The notes under the pieces: generated by a model
Databases searched by the model: none
The model's input: the letters and a program-made list of their open reading frames with translations, nothing else
Told to the model about the DNA's origin: nothing
In this document: positions 37,415 to 46,390 of the stretch, piece after piece
Numbering within the stretch: position 1 is the stretch's first letter
Layout: every line of letters begins with the position of its first letter
From: Candidatus Thorarchaeota archaeon
GTDB lineage: Archaea > Asgardarchaeota > Thorarchaeia > Thorarchaeales > Thorarchaeaceae
Assembly (NCBI GenBank): GCA_029855935.1
Contig: JAGSHN010000016.1
Location: 124,001-188,000 of the forward strand
Length of the DNA stretch: 64,000 bases
Reading direction: 5' to 3'
Position numbers and translations under genes: made by a program

Positions 37415-37996
37415 TCACTCACGGAACTCTGAGTCGTCATCCATGTCAAGGACCTCGATGACGACTCTCGTGGCAGTGCGTCCGACTACGGCAATGACAA
37501 TCTGAATGAGCAGCGATATCACAAAGGCGCCGAGCGCCAGCCCGAAGATCCTCAGTGAGATTGAGCTCAGCGATGCAGCCCACGGTGTCAGAATCGCCTT
37601 GTCGACGAGGTACCACGAGTAGATGCCCGTGACCACCATCAGTATCACGAGGATGCCGTATGTATACATCACTGCCTTGACTCTCGGGGTGTCCCTGGGA
37701 ACGCTGTCCAGTCCTGGTCCGACGACCACATCTCCAATTCGTCCTGAGAGACGTACAAAGGCCCCGAAGGCAGCGAGGAAGACCAGGAGGGTGACTATGA
37801 TACCGACCAGAAGTAGCAGCACCTGTAGGTCCGGGTCTATGGCGCCCAGTGAGCCTCCAATGAGGTAGGCAACGATCGCGCCGAGCATCACGACCGCGGA
37901 GACTATCTCTATCGTCAGAGTCACCTTTGCTGACTGACGGAATATCCTGCTGATGTTGAAGGTCGCCCTTCCACTGTCGTCTCTGGCGCCGCACAT
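37415..37996 (-). CDS. Four-TM membrane protein, unknown
   Basis: 193 aa with four hydrophobic segments. Confidence 0.7.
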   Translation of the reverse strand: MCGARDDSGRATFNISRIFRQSAKVTLTIEIVSAVVMLGAIVAYLIGGSLGAIDPDLQVLLLLVGIIVTLLVFLAAFGAFVRLSGRIGDVVVGPGLDSVPRDTPRVKAVMYTYGILVILMVVTGIYSWYLVDKAILTPWAASLSSISLRIFGLALGAFVISLLIQIVIAVVGRTATRVVIEVLDMDDDSEFRE

Positions 37997-38177
37997 GTCT
38001 CATCCACCTCGACCTACGGTGCGGGTCCTCTCTTTTGAATGCTTCTCCGGTGGGCTCTACGACTTCACCTCTGAGTGCGAATCAGCGTTCATACTGGCCG
38101 GGAGGCGACCGCTGGCGGGTGCCCCAGGCCGAAGGCTTTTCTGTCTATGCGACAACTGAGCGTCAGAGGAATGTGCT

Positions 38178-39464
38178 GTGCGAGTACCAGTGACCTATGG
38201 CGACGGGAAGATTGAGCTTGAGATTCCCGAGGAGAGTCTTGTTGACGTGATCACGCCGAGGCCGACCGAATTCGTACCCGACCTGGAGGCAGAGCTCCAG
38301 CGCGTATTGGACAATCCCCACGGTCCGCATCTTGAGGACCTGGTCCGGAGCAAGAGCGTCTGCGTCCTTGTGGAGGACCACACGCGGGACGAGCCTCACG
38401 AGGAGCTGATCAATGCGGTGGCCCCGCGCCTGCGTGACGCCAACGTTGTCCAGTTCATTGTGACGACTGGTTCTCACGTCGTAGACCACCCCTTGAATCA
38501 TCGCATCGTCGAGCTCATCCACAAGGCTGCTCGTGCGGCGCGTCTGCACAACTACCGTGTGAAGATTCACGACTGCTACGAGGAGGGAATGGTCGACCTC
38601 GGTCGGACCAGTCGAGGCACACCCGTTCTGGTGAATGGTGACGCCGTGGGTCACGATGTCTATGTCGTGCTGGCGGACATGAAGGCGCACTACTTCGCGG
38701 GCTACTCGAACGCGCTCAAGGACTTCCTGCCCGGTGTCTGTGCCTTCGAGACAATTGAGGCCAATCACTCAATGGCGCTAGACGCGCGCTCGACATTCGG
38801 CACGCACCCCTATCATCCGGACCCTGCAAGAAGGGACAATCCTCTCGCAGACGACATGCGGGAGGCAATGGAGATGATCACCCGTGACGCACGAGTGTTC
38901 ACTCTCTCTGTTGTGACATCTGGCGGGAGGTTGGTCTGGGCCGATGCGGGTGAGCCATGTCCGGTCATTGCCAGAGGCATAGAGGTACTGGATGAGACCT
39001 CCGCCTTCGTCGTTGATCCTGTGCCGCGGATTGTGGTCTCTCCGGGCGGCTATCCTCAGGACAAGAGCCTGTACCACGCGCAGCGGGCTCTGGAGCTGAC
39101 AAAGAATGCCGTGCTTGACGGAGGCGAGATACTGTTCATCGCAGAGTGCAGGGATGGTGTCGCCCCCGAGAAGGCGGTGGAGAACTTCTACAACAAGCTG
39201 ACCGCTCCTCTCGACGAGGTGATCGAGGGGATCAGAGGCAAGTATCACCTCTACGAGCACAAGGCCTACAAGTTCGCCGAGCTTCTCAAGAGGGTCTCCG
39301 CTGTCAAGATGTATACGAGACTGGATCGCGAGACTGTCGAGGCCGCTCATCTTCAGTGGGTGCAGGACCCACAGGCCGTCATCGACGAGTGGATGAGAGA
39401 GGACCCGAACGTGAAGATCCTCGTGCTCGACAAGGGCAACAAGATGGCCATATACGCCAGCTAG
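38178..39464 (+). CDS. LarA-family (nickel-dependent lactate racemase-like) protein
   Basis: VCVLVEDHTRDEPHEEL, VTTGSHVVDHP, MKAHYFAGYSNALKDFLPGVCAFETIEANHS. Confidence 0.85.
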   Translation: MRVPVTYGDGKIELEIPEESLVDVITPRPTEFVPDLEAELQRVLDNPHGPHLEDLVRSKSVCVLVEDHTRDEPHEELINAVAPRLRDANVVQFIVTTGSHVVDHPLNHRIVELIHKAARAARLHNYRVKIHDCYEEGMVDLGRTSRGTPVLVNGDAVGHDVYVVLADMKAHYFAGYSNALKDFLPGVCAFETIEANHSMALDARSTFGTHPYHPDPARRDNPLADDMREAMEMITRDARVFTLSVVTSGGRLVWADAGEPCPVIARGIEVLDETSAFVVDPVPRIVVSPGGYPQDKSLYHAQRALELTKNAVLDGGEILFIAECRDGVAPEKAVENFYNKLTAPLDEVIEGIRGKYHLYEHKAYKFAELLKRVSAVKMYTRLDRETVEAAHLQWVQDPQAVIDEWMREDPNVKILVLDKGNKMAIYAS

Positions 39465-39478
39465 GCGCGTCGGACACC

Positions 39479-41005
39479 TCAGTCCCATCGTATGTCCGCG
39501 ATGCTCTGATACAGTCGCCGATATCTCTCGAATGCCCTGTCGTAGACCTCTCTCCTGTCGGGAACGGGCTCGAGCCGCGAGCGGAGTCGCACCATCTCCC
39601 CTGCCGCCTCGCGGACGTCACTGAAGAGACCCACGCCAGTCGCTGCAAGAATCGCTGCGCCCAGTGCTGTTGCCTCTCCCACCTCTGTCCTGATGACGGG
39701 CACTCCGAGCACATCTGCCTGGATCTGCATCCAGATATCGCTCTTTGCAGCACCGCCTGTGACACGCATCTCAGAGACATCGAGTCCCAGTGAGCGAACG
39801 ACATCAAGGTTGGTCCGGATCTCATACGCCACGCCCTCAAGTATGGCCCGGATGAGATGGGCCCGTGTGTGACCGAGGGCGAGACCTGCAAAGACCCCTC
39901 TCGCATATGGGTTCCAGTACGGCGCACCAGCACCGACAAAGTGCGGGATGTGTATCACACCCTCCGCCCCGGGCGGTACCTTCTCTGCACGCTGTGCCAT
40001 CACATCGTACGGATCGGCGCCTCGTTCCTCGGCCTCCTCGCACTCCTCGCGGCCAAGGTTGTCGCGGAACCATCTCAGAGCAGACCCCGTGGTGAACATA
40101 CTGGCCTCCACCACAAACGAGTCACCGACGACATGTCTGCTGCACAGGAGGCGCATCTCAGGGTCGAGCCGCGGTGAGTCCGAGTATGCCAGCATGAACG
40201 TCCCAGTGCCTGTCGTGGTCTTGATCATCCCCTCCTTGACGACTCCGACACCAAGGGCCGCGCACTGCTGATCCCCACCGCCCGCCACAACAGGAGTGCC
40301 CTCAGCCAGACCACAGTGTCTCGCGGCATCTCCTGTCAGCTCGCCGACAATCGTACCGGGTCGCACTGGCTCGGGGAGCTTCTCCTCCGGGATGCCCAGC
40401 GCCTCCAGCATCCTGTCTGACCACTGCGCCCTCTTGATGTCGAAGAGCATGGTCCTGCTGGCATTGGAATAGTCCGTCACAGTGCGTCCCGTCATCTTCA
40501 GGACCACAAAGTCGTGGACGAGGAGAAACTTGTGCGTCCGCTCGAACAGGTCGGGCTCGTTCTGCTTTATCCACAGTATCTTCGGGGCGCTGAAATATGG
40601 GTCGATTGTGAGGCCCGTTGTCCTGTAGACCTCCTCGCGGCCCAGGAGCTCCCGTATGTGGTCGCACTGTGGAACCGTCCGCCTGTCCTGCCACACAATT
40701 GCCCTGCGCAGCGGTCTCCCCTCTGCGTCTATCGGCACAATCGTCTCTCTCTGGTTGGTCACGCTGATCCCCGCAACATCGTGCGGGTCGAACGTGCCGG
40801 CCCTCATGACCTGTCCGACCACCTTGCAAGTGGTGGTCCACCAGTTTGGCGCCTCCTGCTCGACCCACGACGGGCTCGGGAAGAGGCTGTTGAACTCCTC
40901 ATAGGCGGATGCTAGGACAGCACCTGTGGTGTCGAAGAGCATTGCGCGGACGCCGGATGTGCCAACATCGATGGCAACAACGAGTCTCGTCACAGTCTGC
41001 CTCAC
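39479..41005 (-). CDS. FGGY-family carbohydrate kinase (xylulokinase-like)
   Basis: VVAIDVGTSGVRAMLFD, GISVTNQRETIVPID, GGGDQQCAALGVG, VTGGAAKSDIWMQIQADVLGVPV. Confidence 0.9.
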   Translation of the reverse strand: MRQTVTRLVVAIDVGTSGVRAMLFDTTGAVLASAYEEFNSLFPSPSWVEQEAPNWWTTTCKVVGQVMRAGTFDPHDVAGISVTNQRETIVPIDAEGRPLRRAIVWQDRRTVPQCDHIRELLGREEVYRTTGLTIDPYFSAPKILWIKQNEPDLFERTHKFLLVHDFVVLKMTGRTVTDYSNASRTMLFDIKRAQWSDRMLEALGIPEEKLPEPVRPGTIVGELTGDAARHCGLAEGTPVVAGGGDQQCAALGVGVVKEGMIKTTTGTGTFMLAYSDSPRLDPEMRLLCSRHVVGDSFVVEASMFTTGSALRWFRDNLGREECEEAEERGADPYDVMAQRAEKVPPGAEGVIHIPHFVGAGAPYWNPYARGVFAGLALGHTRAHLIRAILEGVAYEIRTNLDVVRSLGLDVSEMRVTGGAAKSDIWMQIQADVLGVPVIRTEVGEATALGAAILAATGVGLFSDVREAAGEMVRLRSRLEPVPDRREVYDRAFERYRRLYQSIADIRWD

Positions 41006-41020
41006 CTGTTCTGTCGTTGT

Positions 41021-41359
41021 CTACGGAACGCGGGACGATGACCCGGATGGCGGTACTGGAGTCTCTGTGGCCTCCCGGTACTCCAGCTCGGTGGCTATCA
41101 CCTCTCTGATGTCTCTCCTCGGGCCGATGAGACTCATCTTCAGACGGCGGTTGCGCTGAATCTGTCTCTCGCGCCGGATTGCCTCGCTCCTCGTCCTAAA
41201 CTCCTCAAGGTGCACAACGTACTCCGGCCTGTGCATTCTCAGATACCGGGCTGACTTTGGTCCGCCCGACAGATGCTCAGAGAGACGACGGGCGAGGTCA
41301 TTTGTGTGACCCGTGTAGTACGTGCCGTCTGCGGTCTCGATTATGTAGACAAAGTACAT
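41021..41359 (-). CDS. GIY-YIG nuclease-domain protein
   Basis: YFVYIIETADGTYYTGHTNDLARRLSEH. Confidence 0.92.
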   Translation of the reverse strand: MYFVYIIETADGTYYTGHTNDLARRLSEHLSGGPKSARYLRMHRPEYVVHLEEFRTRSEAIRRERQIQRNRRLKMSLIGPRRDIREVIATELEYREATETPVPPSGSSSRVP

Positions 41360-41470
41360 TGAGCCGCACGAGTGGGGAAACGAAGATAAAGGATACTGGG
41401 GTCATCCTGTCCCATCGCACGGCCCAGCGCTCTGCCAGCCTGTGCGGCTCCATATCGGGAGAGTAGGACT

Positions 41471-42493
41471 ATGAGCGAGACTCGCAAGGCACCTCTTCTG
41501 CTCCTTGGACTGCTTTCAATGACCTTTGCCGAGGTCTTCTCGGGATCCTCTCCCGGATGGTTTCTGGACATCGGCGGATGGATTCTGCCCTTCCCCCTCT
41601 ACTGGTCGCACACGGTGTTCTTTCTCGGGCTGGCACACAGGTATCAGAAGGCCTCGATCCCCCATCTCTACCTATGGGGTGTGCTATTCGGACTGTATGA
41701 GACTTGGGTGACAAAGGTGGTCTGGGCAGGCTTTTTTGACTCTCCACCGCTCATCGCGCCAGTACTGGGCTTCGCCGTGTTCGAGACGCTTGTCATCGTG
41801 TTATTCTGGCATCCTGTGTTCTCCTTTATGGTCCCCGTCCTCGTCTTTGAGATGCTGACATACAGCCCAGACCATCCGACCGTGCTGTTGCCCGGTCATC
41901 TCAGGTGGCTGGTCCCCCGCTGGAGGTCGAAGATCATCGCCCTTGTGTTCCTCTTCATAGGCGGTGCCAATCTTGCCGTGGGCTGTGGTGGCGACATCGG
42001 CCTCGCTGCAGTGACATCACTGGGGAGCATTCTGCTCATCTACTTCGCGTACCTACTGGCACGACGCGGCGAGCCTCACTTCACAGTCGAGTCCGTGTTT
42101 GTCGGGCGTCGCGGGCTCATCATCTCAGGTGTGTATATCGTGTGTCTCTACGCGGTGACATTCTTTGTTCTTCGGCCGGAGGCGCTTCCGAGCATCGTCA
42201 CGATTATCATCACGCTCCAGATCTACGCCATTGTCGCAGCCGTTCTGTATGCTGCTCCTACCAGCCTCGTCGATCTCGAGACGGTCGAGAGGATGCCTCT
42301 CCTTGGGCCTGACTGGGTCTGGAGACGTTTCCTCATCTTCGTCATCCTTGCCACCGTGCTTGCCGCAATCGCGGCTGTAGTCTATTCAGTCGTGGCAATC
42401 GCTCTTCTCCTGATGGCGGCTCTGGGACCCGCACTGTTTGCGATGTCTGTCATCAGGCTGTGGCGCACACCCGACTACAGGGTTGCGCGCTGA
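41471..42493 (+). CDS. Multi-pass membrane protein
   Basis: 340 aa, many hydrophobic segments. Confidence 0.75.
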   Translation: MSETRKAPLLLLGLLSMTFAEVFSGSSPGWFLDIGGWILPFPLYWSHTVFFLGLAHRYQKASIPHLYLWGVLFGLYETWVTKVVWAGFFDSPPLIAPVLGFAVFETLVIVLFWHPVFSFMVPVLVFEMLTYSPDHPTVLLPGHLRWLVPRWRSKIIALVFLFIGGANLAVGCGGDIGLAAVTSLGSILLIYFAYLLARRGEPHFTVESVFVGRRGLIISGVYIVCLYAVTFFVLRPEALPSIVTIIITLQIYAIVAAVLYAAPTSLVDLETVERMPLLGPDWVWRRFLIFVILATVLAAIAAVVYSVVAIALLLMAALGPALFAMSVIRLWRTPDYRVAR

Positions 42494-42684
42494 GCTGGTG
42501 TGGTCCGGCGCTGGGGGTTGGCAGCCAGGACTCCTCGGGCCTCACAAAGTCCGCCAAGACGAAGTTTATCTGGGTGCTCGTCTATGGCTGAGACAGACTG
42601 CCGCAGTCCAGACAACGGATCCGGGTTGTGTATGACGAACGTCGCCGGGTCCCGATGTTTGAACCCCGATGTGGAGCAGATACG

Positions 42685-43167
42685 ATGACAGGCGAAGAGA
42701 GAGATCGCAGCGAAGAAGAGGTCAACAACATCCTCTCTGACTTCTCCCAGTTCTATATCCTTCTTCTGCTGAGCGAGGGACCGAGTCACGGCTATGCCCT
42801 CATCAAGGCCTTCAGAGAGAGGACCGGACGGAATCTCAGTGCGGGCACTCTCTATCCGTTCCTGCACAAACTACAGGAGAGAGGGCTGGTGACGCAAGAG
42901 GACCGCCCAGTGGGAAAGAAGCCTCGTACCATATACTCGCTGACGAAGAAGGGGCGAGAGTTCTGTGAGAGGCTCTTCGAGCGGTTCGCTGCAATCACAG
43001 CCTCTGCAATCGAGCCACGTCTTGAGACATGCGCCAGTTGCGGTGTCAAGATCTACGACGGCGGCTACTACGAGGTGATTGACGGACGCAAGATGGCCTT
43101 CTGTTGCAAGCACTGCGCCGCCGCCTACAAGAGGGGCGGTCATCACGATCACGACGACCATAAGTGA
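42685..43167 (+). CDS. PadR-family regulator with C-terminal TRASH-like metal-binding domain and His-rich tail
   Basis: YILLLLSEGPSHGYALIKAFRERTGRNLSAGTLYPFLHKLQERGLV; ETCASCGVKIYDGGYYEVIDGRKMAFCCKHCAAAYKRGGHHDHDDHK. Confidence 0.88.
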   Translation: MTGEERDRSEEEVNNILSDFSQFYILLLLSEGPSHGYALIKAFRERTGRNLSAGTLYPFLHKLQERGLVTQEDRPVGKKPRTIYSLTKKGREFCERLFERFAAITASAIEPRLETCASCGVKIYDGGYYEVIDGRKMAFCCKHCAAAYKRGGHHDHDDHK

Positions 43168-43282
43168 CGTGTTCTGCGTCAGTCCAGACCCAAACCGAGT
43201 GCTAGGGTGGTCATCACATTGTCGTCAGTCCTGATGCATTGGGACGGGGGTAGGATGGGCGGTCGTCCCGCCCGTCCAAGAA

Positions 43283-44854
43283 TCAGGGTGACCCACTGAG
43301 CATCGCCACAAGACTGCCAAAGTTCATCAGGGCTGATCCTGCCGCCTCGGCGATTGAGTACACCGGGGCCGGGTAGATGCCTATTATGACGAGTGCCAGT
43401 GCCAGGACCCCCATCCCCAACGTCATCGTCCTGCTCGTTCTGTGCGCTCCTGCGGCTCTCTCGGAGAGAGGCCTGAACCACACGGTGTGGATCATCCGCA
43501 GATAGTAGCCCAGCGCGAGCAGGGCATTGAAGATGGCAAGGATGCTGAAGACGAGGTAGTATGAGGACACCAACAGGCCAGCCTGAACGCCCGCAGTCAG
43601 TATGAGAAGCTTGGCCCAGAAGCCGGCGAGTGGCGGCATCCCCATCAGTGACAGCACACCGATGGCGAAGAAGCCCGCAGTGACCGGCATCCTCTTTCCT
43701 ATGCCACTGAGGTCGTCAAGGTCTCTACTGCCGATAGCGTGGAGGAACGCTCCAGCACAGAGGAACAGGAGTCCCTTTGAGAGAGCGTGGTTGATGATGT
43801 AGAACGACCCCGTCTGAAAACCGAACTCGGTGGCAGTCCCAAAGGCGAACAGTATGAAGCCGATCTGGGTTATCGAGCTGTAGGCGAGCATCCGCTTCAG
43901 GTCGCTCTGGGTCAGCGCCCAGAAGTTGCCGGCCGTCATCGTGACCACTGCAAAGATGCCGAGCAGCAGCGGCCAGTTGAAGTAGACCGTATGGATTGGG
44001 AACAGCAGCGTGTTCATCCGTATGATGCCGTATACACCGACCTTGATGACAACTCCCGAGAGCATCGCGCTGATGCCGCTCGGAGCAGCGGGATGTGCAT
44101 CCGCAAGCCAGGCCGCAAAGGGCACCACCGCACCCTTGACTGCGAACCCCGCCGACATCAGGGCGACAACCACTGGCACCACGGGGTTGTCTGGGTGTGT
44201 CTGCAACAGATGCGACATCACTCCGAGGTTGAGAGTCCCAGTCAGTCCGTACAGGAGGCTGGCTGAATACAGGACCAGCGTCGAGCCAATCGCCTCCATC
44301 ATGAGATACTTGATTGCGGCCTCGATGCCCTCCCAGTTTCTGCGGAACGCAACAAGGACGAAGCTTGTCGCCCCCATCGTCTCATAGAAGACAAAGAGGG
44401 TGAACAGGTCGCCTGAGATGACGACACCGTTCATTGATGCGACCATCAACAGGAGGAGTGTGTAGTAGTGTGGAAGGCCCGTGTCCTCGCTCATATAGCC
44501 AACAGAGTAGATTGACACTATCAGTCCCATCAGGCTGAAAAGGCCGACCAGCATCACGGAGAACTGGTCAGCAGCGAGCACCACGCCCATCGGCGGACCA
44601 TACTCCGTACCGTTCCATGACCAGACGAAGGACCTCACGCCGTTGGTCCAGACGTCGCTCCCAAGCAGGTAGGAGTACAGGACGGCGAAGGCAAAGCCGA
44701 TTATCGCCAGTCCGTCAGGCAGGCCCCGTGGCACGCGCTTGAGAACGACCATGCACGCCTCTGAGATGACTGCCACGAGGAGAGCGGAGACAACGAGGAT
44801 CACTACGGGCATCACGACACCGAGACCCGGGATGTAGAGGATGTCAAGCTGCAT
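43283..44854 (-). CDS. NuoN/MrpD-like antiporter-type subunit
   Basis: 523 aa; proton-conducting membrane transporter motifs, e.g. GAVVPFAAWLADAHPAAPSGISAMLSGVVIKVGVYGIIR. Confidence 0.92.
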   Translation of the reverse strand: MQLDILYIPGLGVVMPVVILVVSALLVAVISEACMVVLKRVPRGLPDGLAIIGFAFAVLYSYLLGSDVWTNGVRSFVWSWNGTEYGPPMGVVLAADQFSVMLVGLFSLMGLIVSIYSVGYMSEDTGLPHYYTLLLLMVASMNGVVISGDLFTLFVFYETMGATSFVLVAFRRNWEGIEAAIKYLMMEAIGSTLVLYSASLLYGLTGTLNLGVMSHLLQTHPDNPVVPVVVALMSAGFAVKGAVVPFAAWLADAHPAAPSGISAMLSGVVIKVGVYGIIRMNTLLFPIHTVYFNWPLLLGIFAVVTMTAGNFWALTQSDLKRMLAYSSITQIGFILFAFGTATEFGFQTGSFYIINHALSKGLLFLCAGAFLHAIGSRDLDDLSGIGKRMPVTAGFFAIGVLSLMGMPPLAGFWAKLLILTAGVQAGLLVSSYYLVFSILAIFNALLALGYYLRMIHTVWFRPLSERAAGAHRTSRTMTLGMGVLALALVIIGIYPAPVYSIAEAAGSALMNFGSLVAMLSGSP

Positions 44855-44860
44855 CTGTCA

Positions 44861-46375
44861 TCAACCTCCTGCGACAAGGCCCGCCAGAACGGGCTGTAGG
44901 AACTGTCCGAGCAACCACGGCCAGATGCCGATGACCACGACGAAGAAGGCCATCACGACCATTATGCCGAGGACGGACCGTGGCGGGTCGCTGACACTCT
45001 CAAGGCCCTGAGGCACCGGACCGTACATCGTCCGTCGAATCGCCCACAGATAGTACGCCGCAGTCAGGCCGGTGGCCACAACAGCAACCACCAAGACAGC
45101 GACATACGCCCATCCCTGACCAATCATCTCAGCCGCACCGGCAAAGAGCATCAACTCTCCGGGGAAGGCGCACATCGGTGGAGTGCCTGCTATGGCCAGC
45201 CCTGCGAGTACGAACACTGTCGCGAGCACGGGCATCCTCGGAGCGAGTCCACCAAGTTGGTCGAACTCCATCGTGCCAGTCTGCATCTTGATGGCACCAG
45301 CGGCAAAGAACATCAGGCTGGCAAGGATGCCGTGGCTGATCAGCTGGAACGCCGCGCCATTGAGTCCCACCTCGGTCATGGTGGAGTACCCGAACATCAG
45401 ATAGCCGAGCTGACTGATGCTGGAGTACGCGAGCATCATCTTCAGGTCGCGCTGGGCGATTGCCATCATCGCCCCATAGAACATCGTGATGACGGAGATT
45501 GTCATCAGACCAAGAGAGTAGTCGACCATGAACGTTCTCACAATGGGTATGACCACACGGATGACGCCATATGCTGCAGTCTTCGTCATCGCGCCGCTGA
45601 GGAGGACCAGCACGGGGATGGGCGCCTCACGGTATGCTGGTGGTGCCCACACGTGCAGTGGGACCAGGCCCAGCTTGATACCGAAGCCCAGGAGGAACAC
45701 GACTCCAACGACCTTGGCTGTGCTGGCCGCAAGAGGAGCCGTGTACAGCGCCTGAATGTTGAACGTCCCGGTCGCCGAGAAGAGCATCAGTGTGGCGAAG
45801 ATTGAGATTATTCCTCCGACTGCCGTCCAGACCCAGAACTGGAATGCGTTGCGTGTACGTTCGTCCGCGTCCTCGGAGACACCGTACAGATAGACGAGCA
45901 GGAAGGCGGGAATCAGCATCACCTCGTAGAAGAGGAAGAACTGCAGGAGGTCTGTCGCATAGACGACGCCCACCATCGCGGCGACGAACCAGACCATCAG
46001 AGAGTAGTACACTCCAGGCCTGTGCAGGTCCCTCATGTAGGCGAAGGAATACACGACCGAGAAGAGGCCCAGGGAGATGATCAGCACCGCCACCGGTGCG
46101 CTCAGCCCGTCTCCGAGAAAGCCCAGAGTGACCAGCGGGTGGGTCTCGTCGCCGAGCCACACAATGTCATGGAAGACGGTCGACACATTCACTCTGAGCA
46201 GCAGGAGGACATTGAGGGCCAGCGCACCGAGCAATGAGAGGACCGAGAGCGCCCTTGCGCCTCTCTCCGACCGGGTGCCGACGAGGAGCGTCAGCAGACC
46301 GCCGAGAGTGAGGCCGAGTAGCGTGAGTATCATTGGAAAGTCCGACAGGAGCGGGATGTTGACGAGTTGCATCAT
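44861..46375 (-). CDS. NuoM-like antiporter-type subunit
   Basis: LQFFLFYEVMLIPAFLLVYLYG; GLVPLHVWAPPAYREAPIPVLVLLSGAMTKTAAYGVIR. Confidence 0.92.
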   Translation of the reverse strand: MMQLVNIPLLSDFPMILTLLGLTLGGLLTLLVGTRSERGARALSVLSLLGALALNVLLLLRVNVSTVFHDIVWLGDETHPLVTLGFLGDGLSAPVAVLIISLGLFSVVYSFAYMRDLHRPGVYYSLMVWFVAAMVGVVYATDLLQFFLFYEVMLIPAFLLVYLYGVSEDADERTRNAFQFWVWTAVGGIISIFATLMLFSATGTFNIQALYTAPLAASTAKVVGVVFLLGFGIKLGLVPLHVWAPPAYREAPIPVLVLLSGAMTKTAAYGVIRVVIPIVRTFMVDYSLGLMTISVITMFYGAMMAIAQRDLKMMLAYSSISQLGYLMFGYSTMTEVGLNGAAFQLISHGILASLMFFAAGAIKMQTGTMEFDQLGGLAPRMPVLATVFVLAGLAIAGTPPMCAFPGELMLFAGAAEMIGQGWAYVAVLVVAVVATGLTAAYYLWAIRRTMYGPVPQGLESVSDPPRSVLGIMVVMAFFVVVIGIWPWLLGQFLQPVLAGLVAGG

Positions 46376-46390
46376 CGTGTCTTCAGCCTC

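Noticed and set aside
38163-39488. Minus-strand ORFs (201 and 236 aa) opposite the LarA-family gene
   Set aside because: Antisense shadow ORFs over a well-supported CDS
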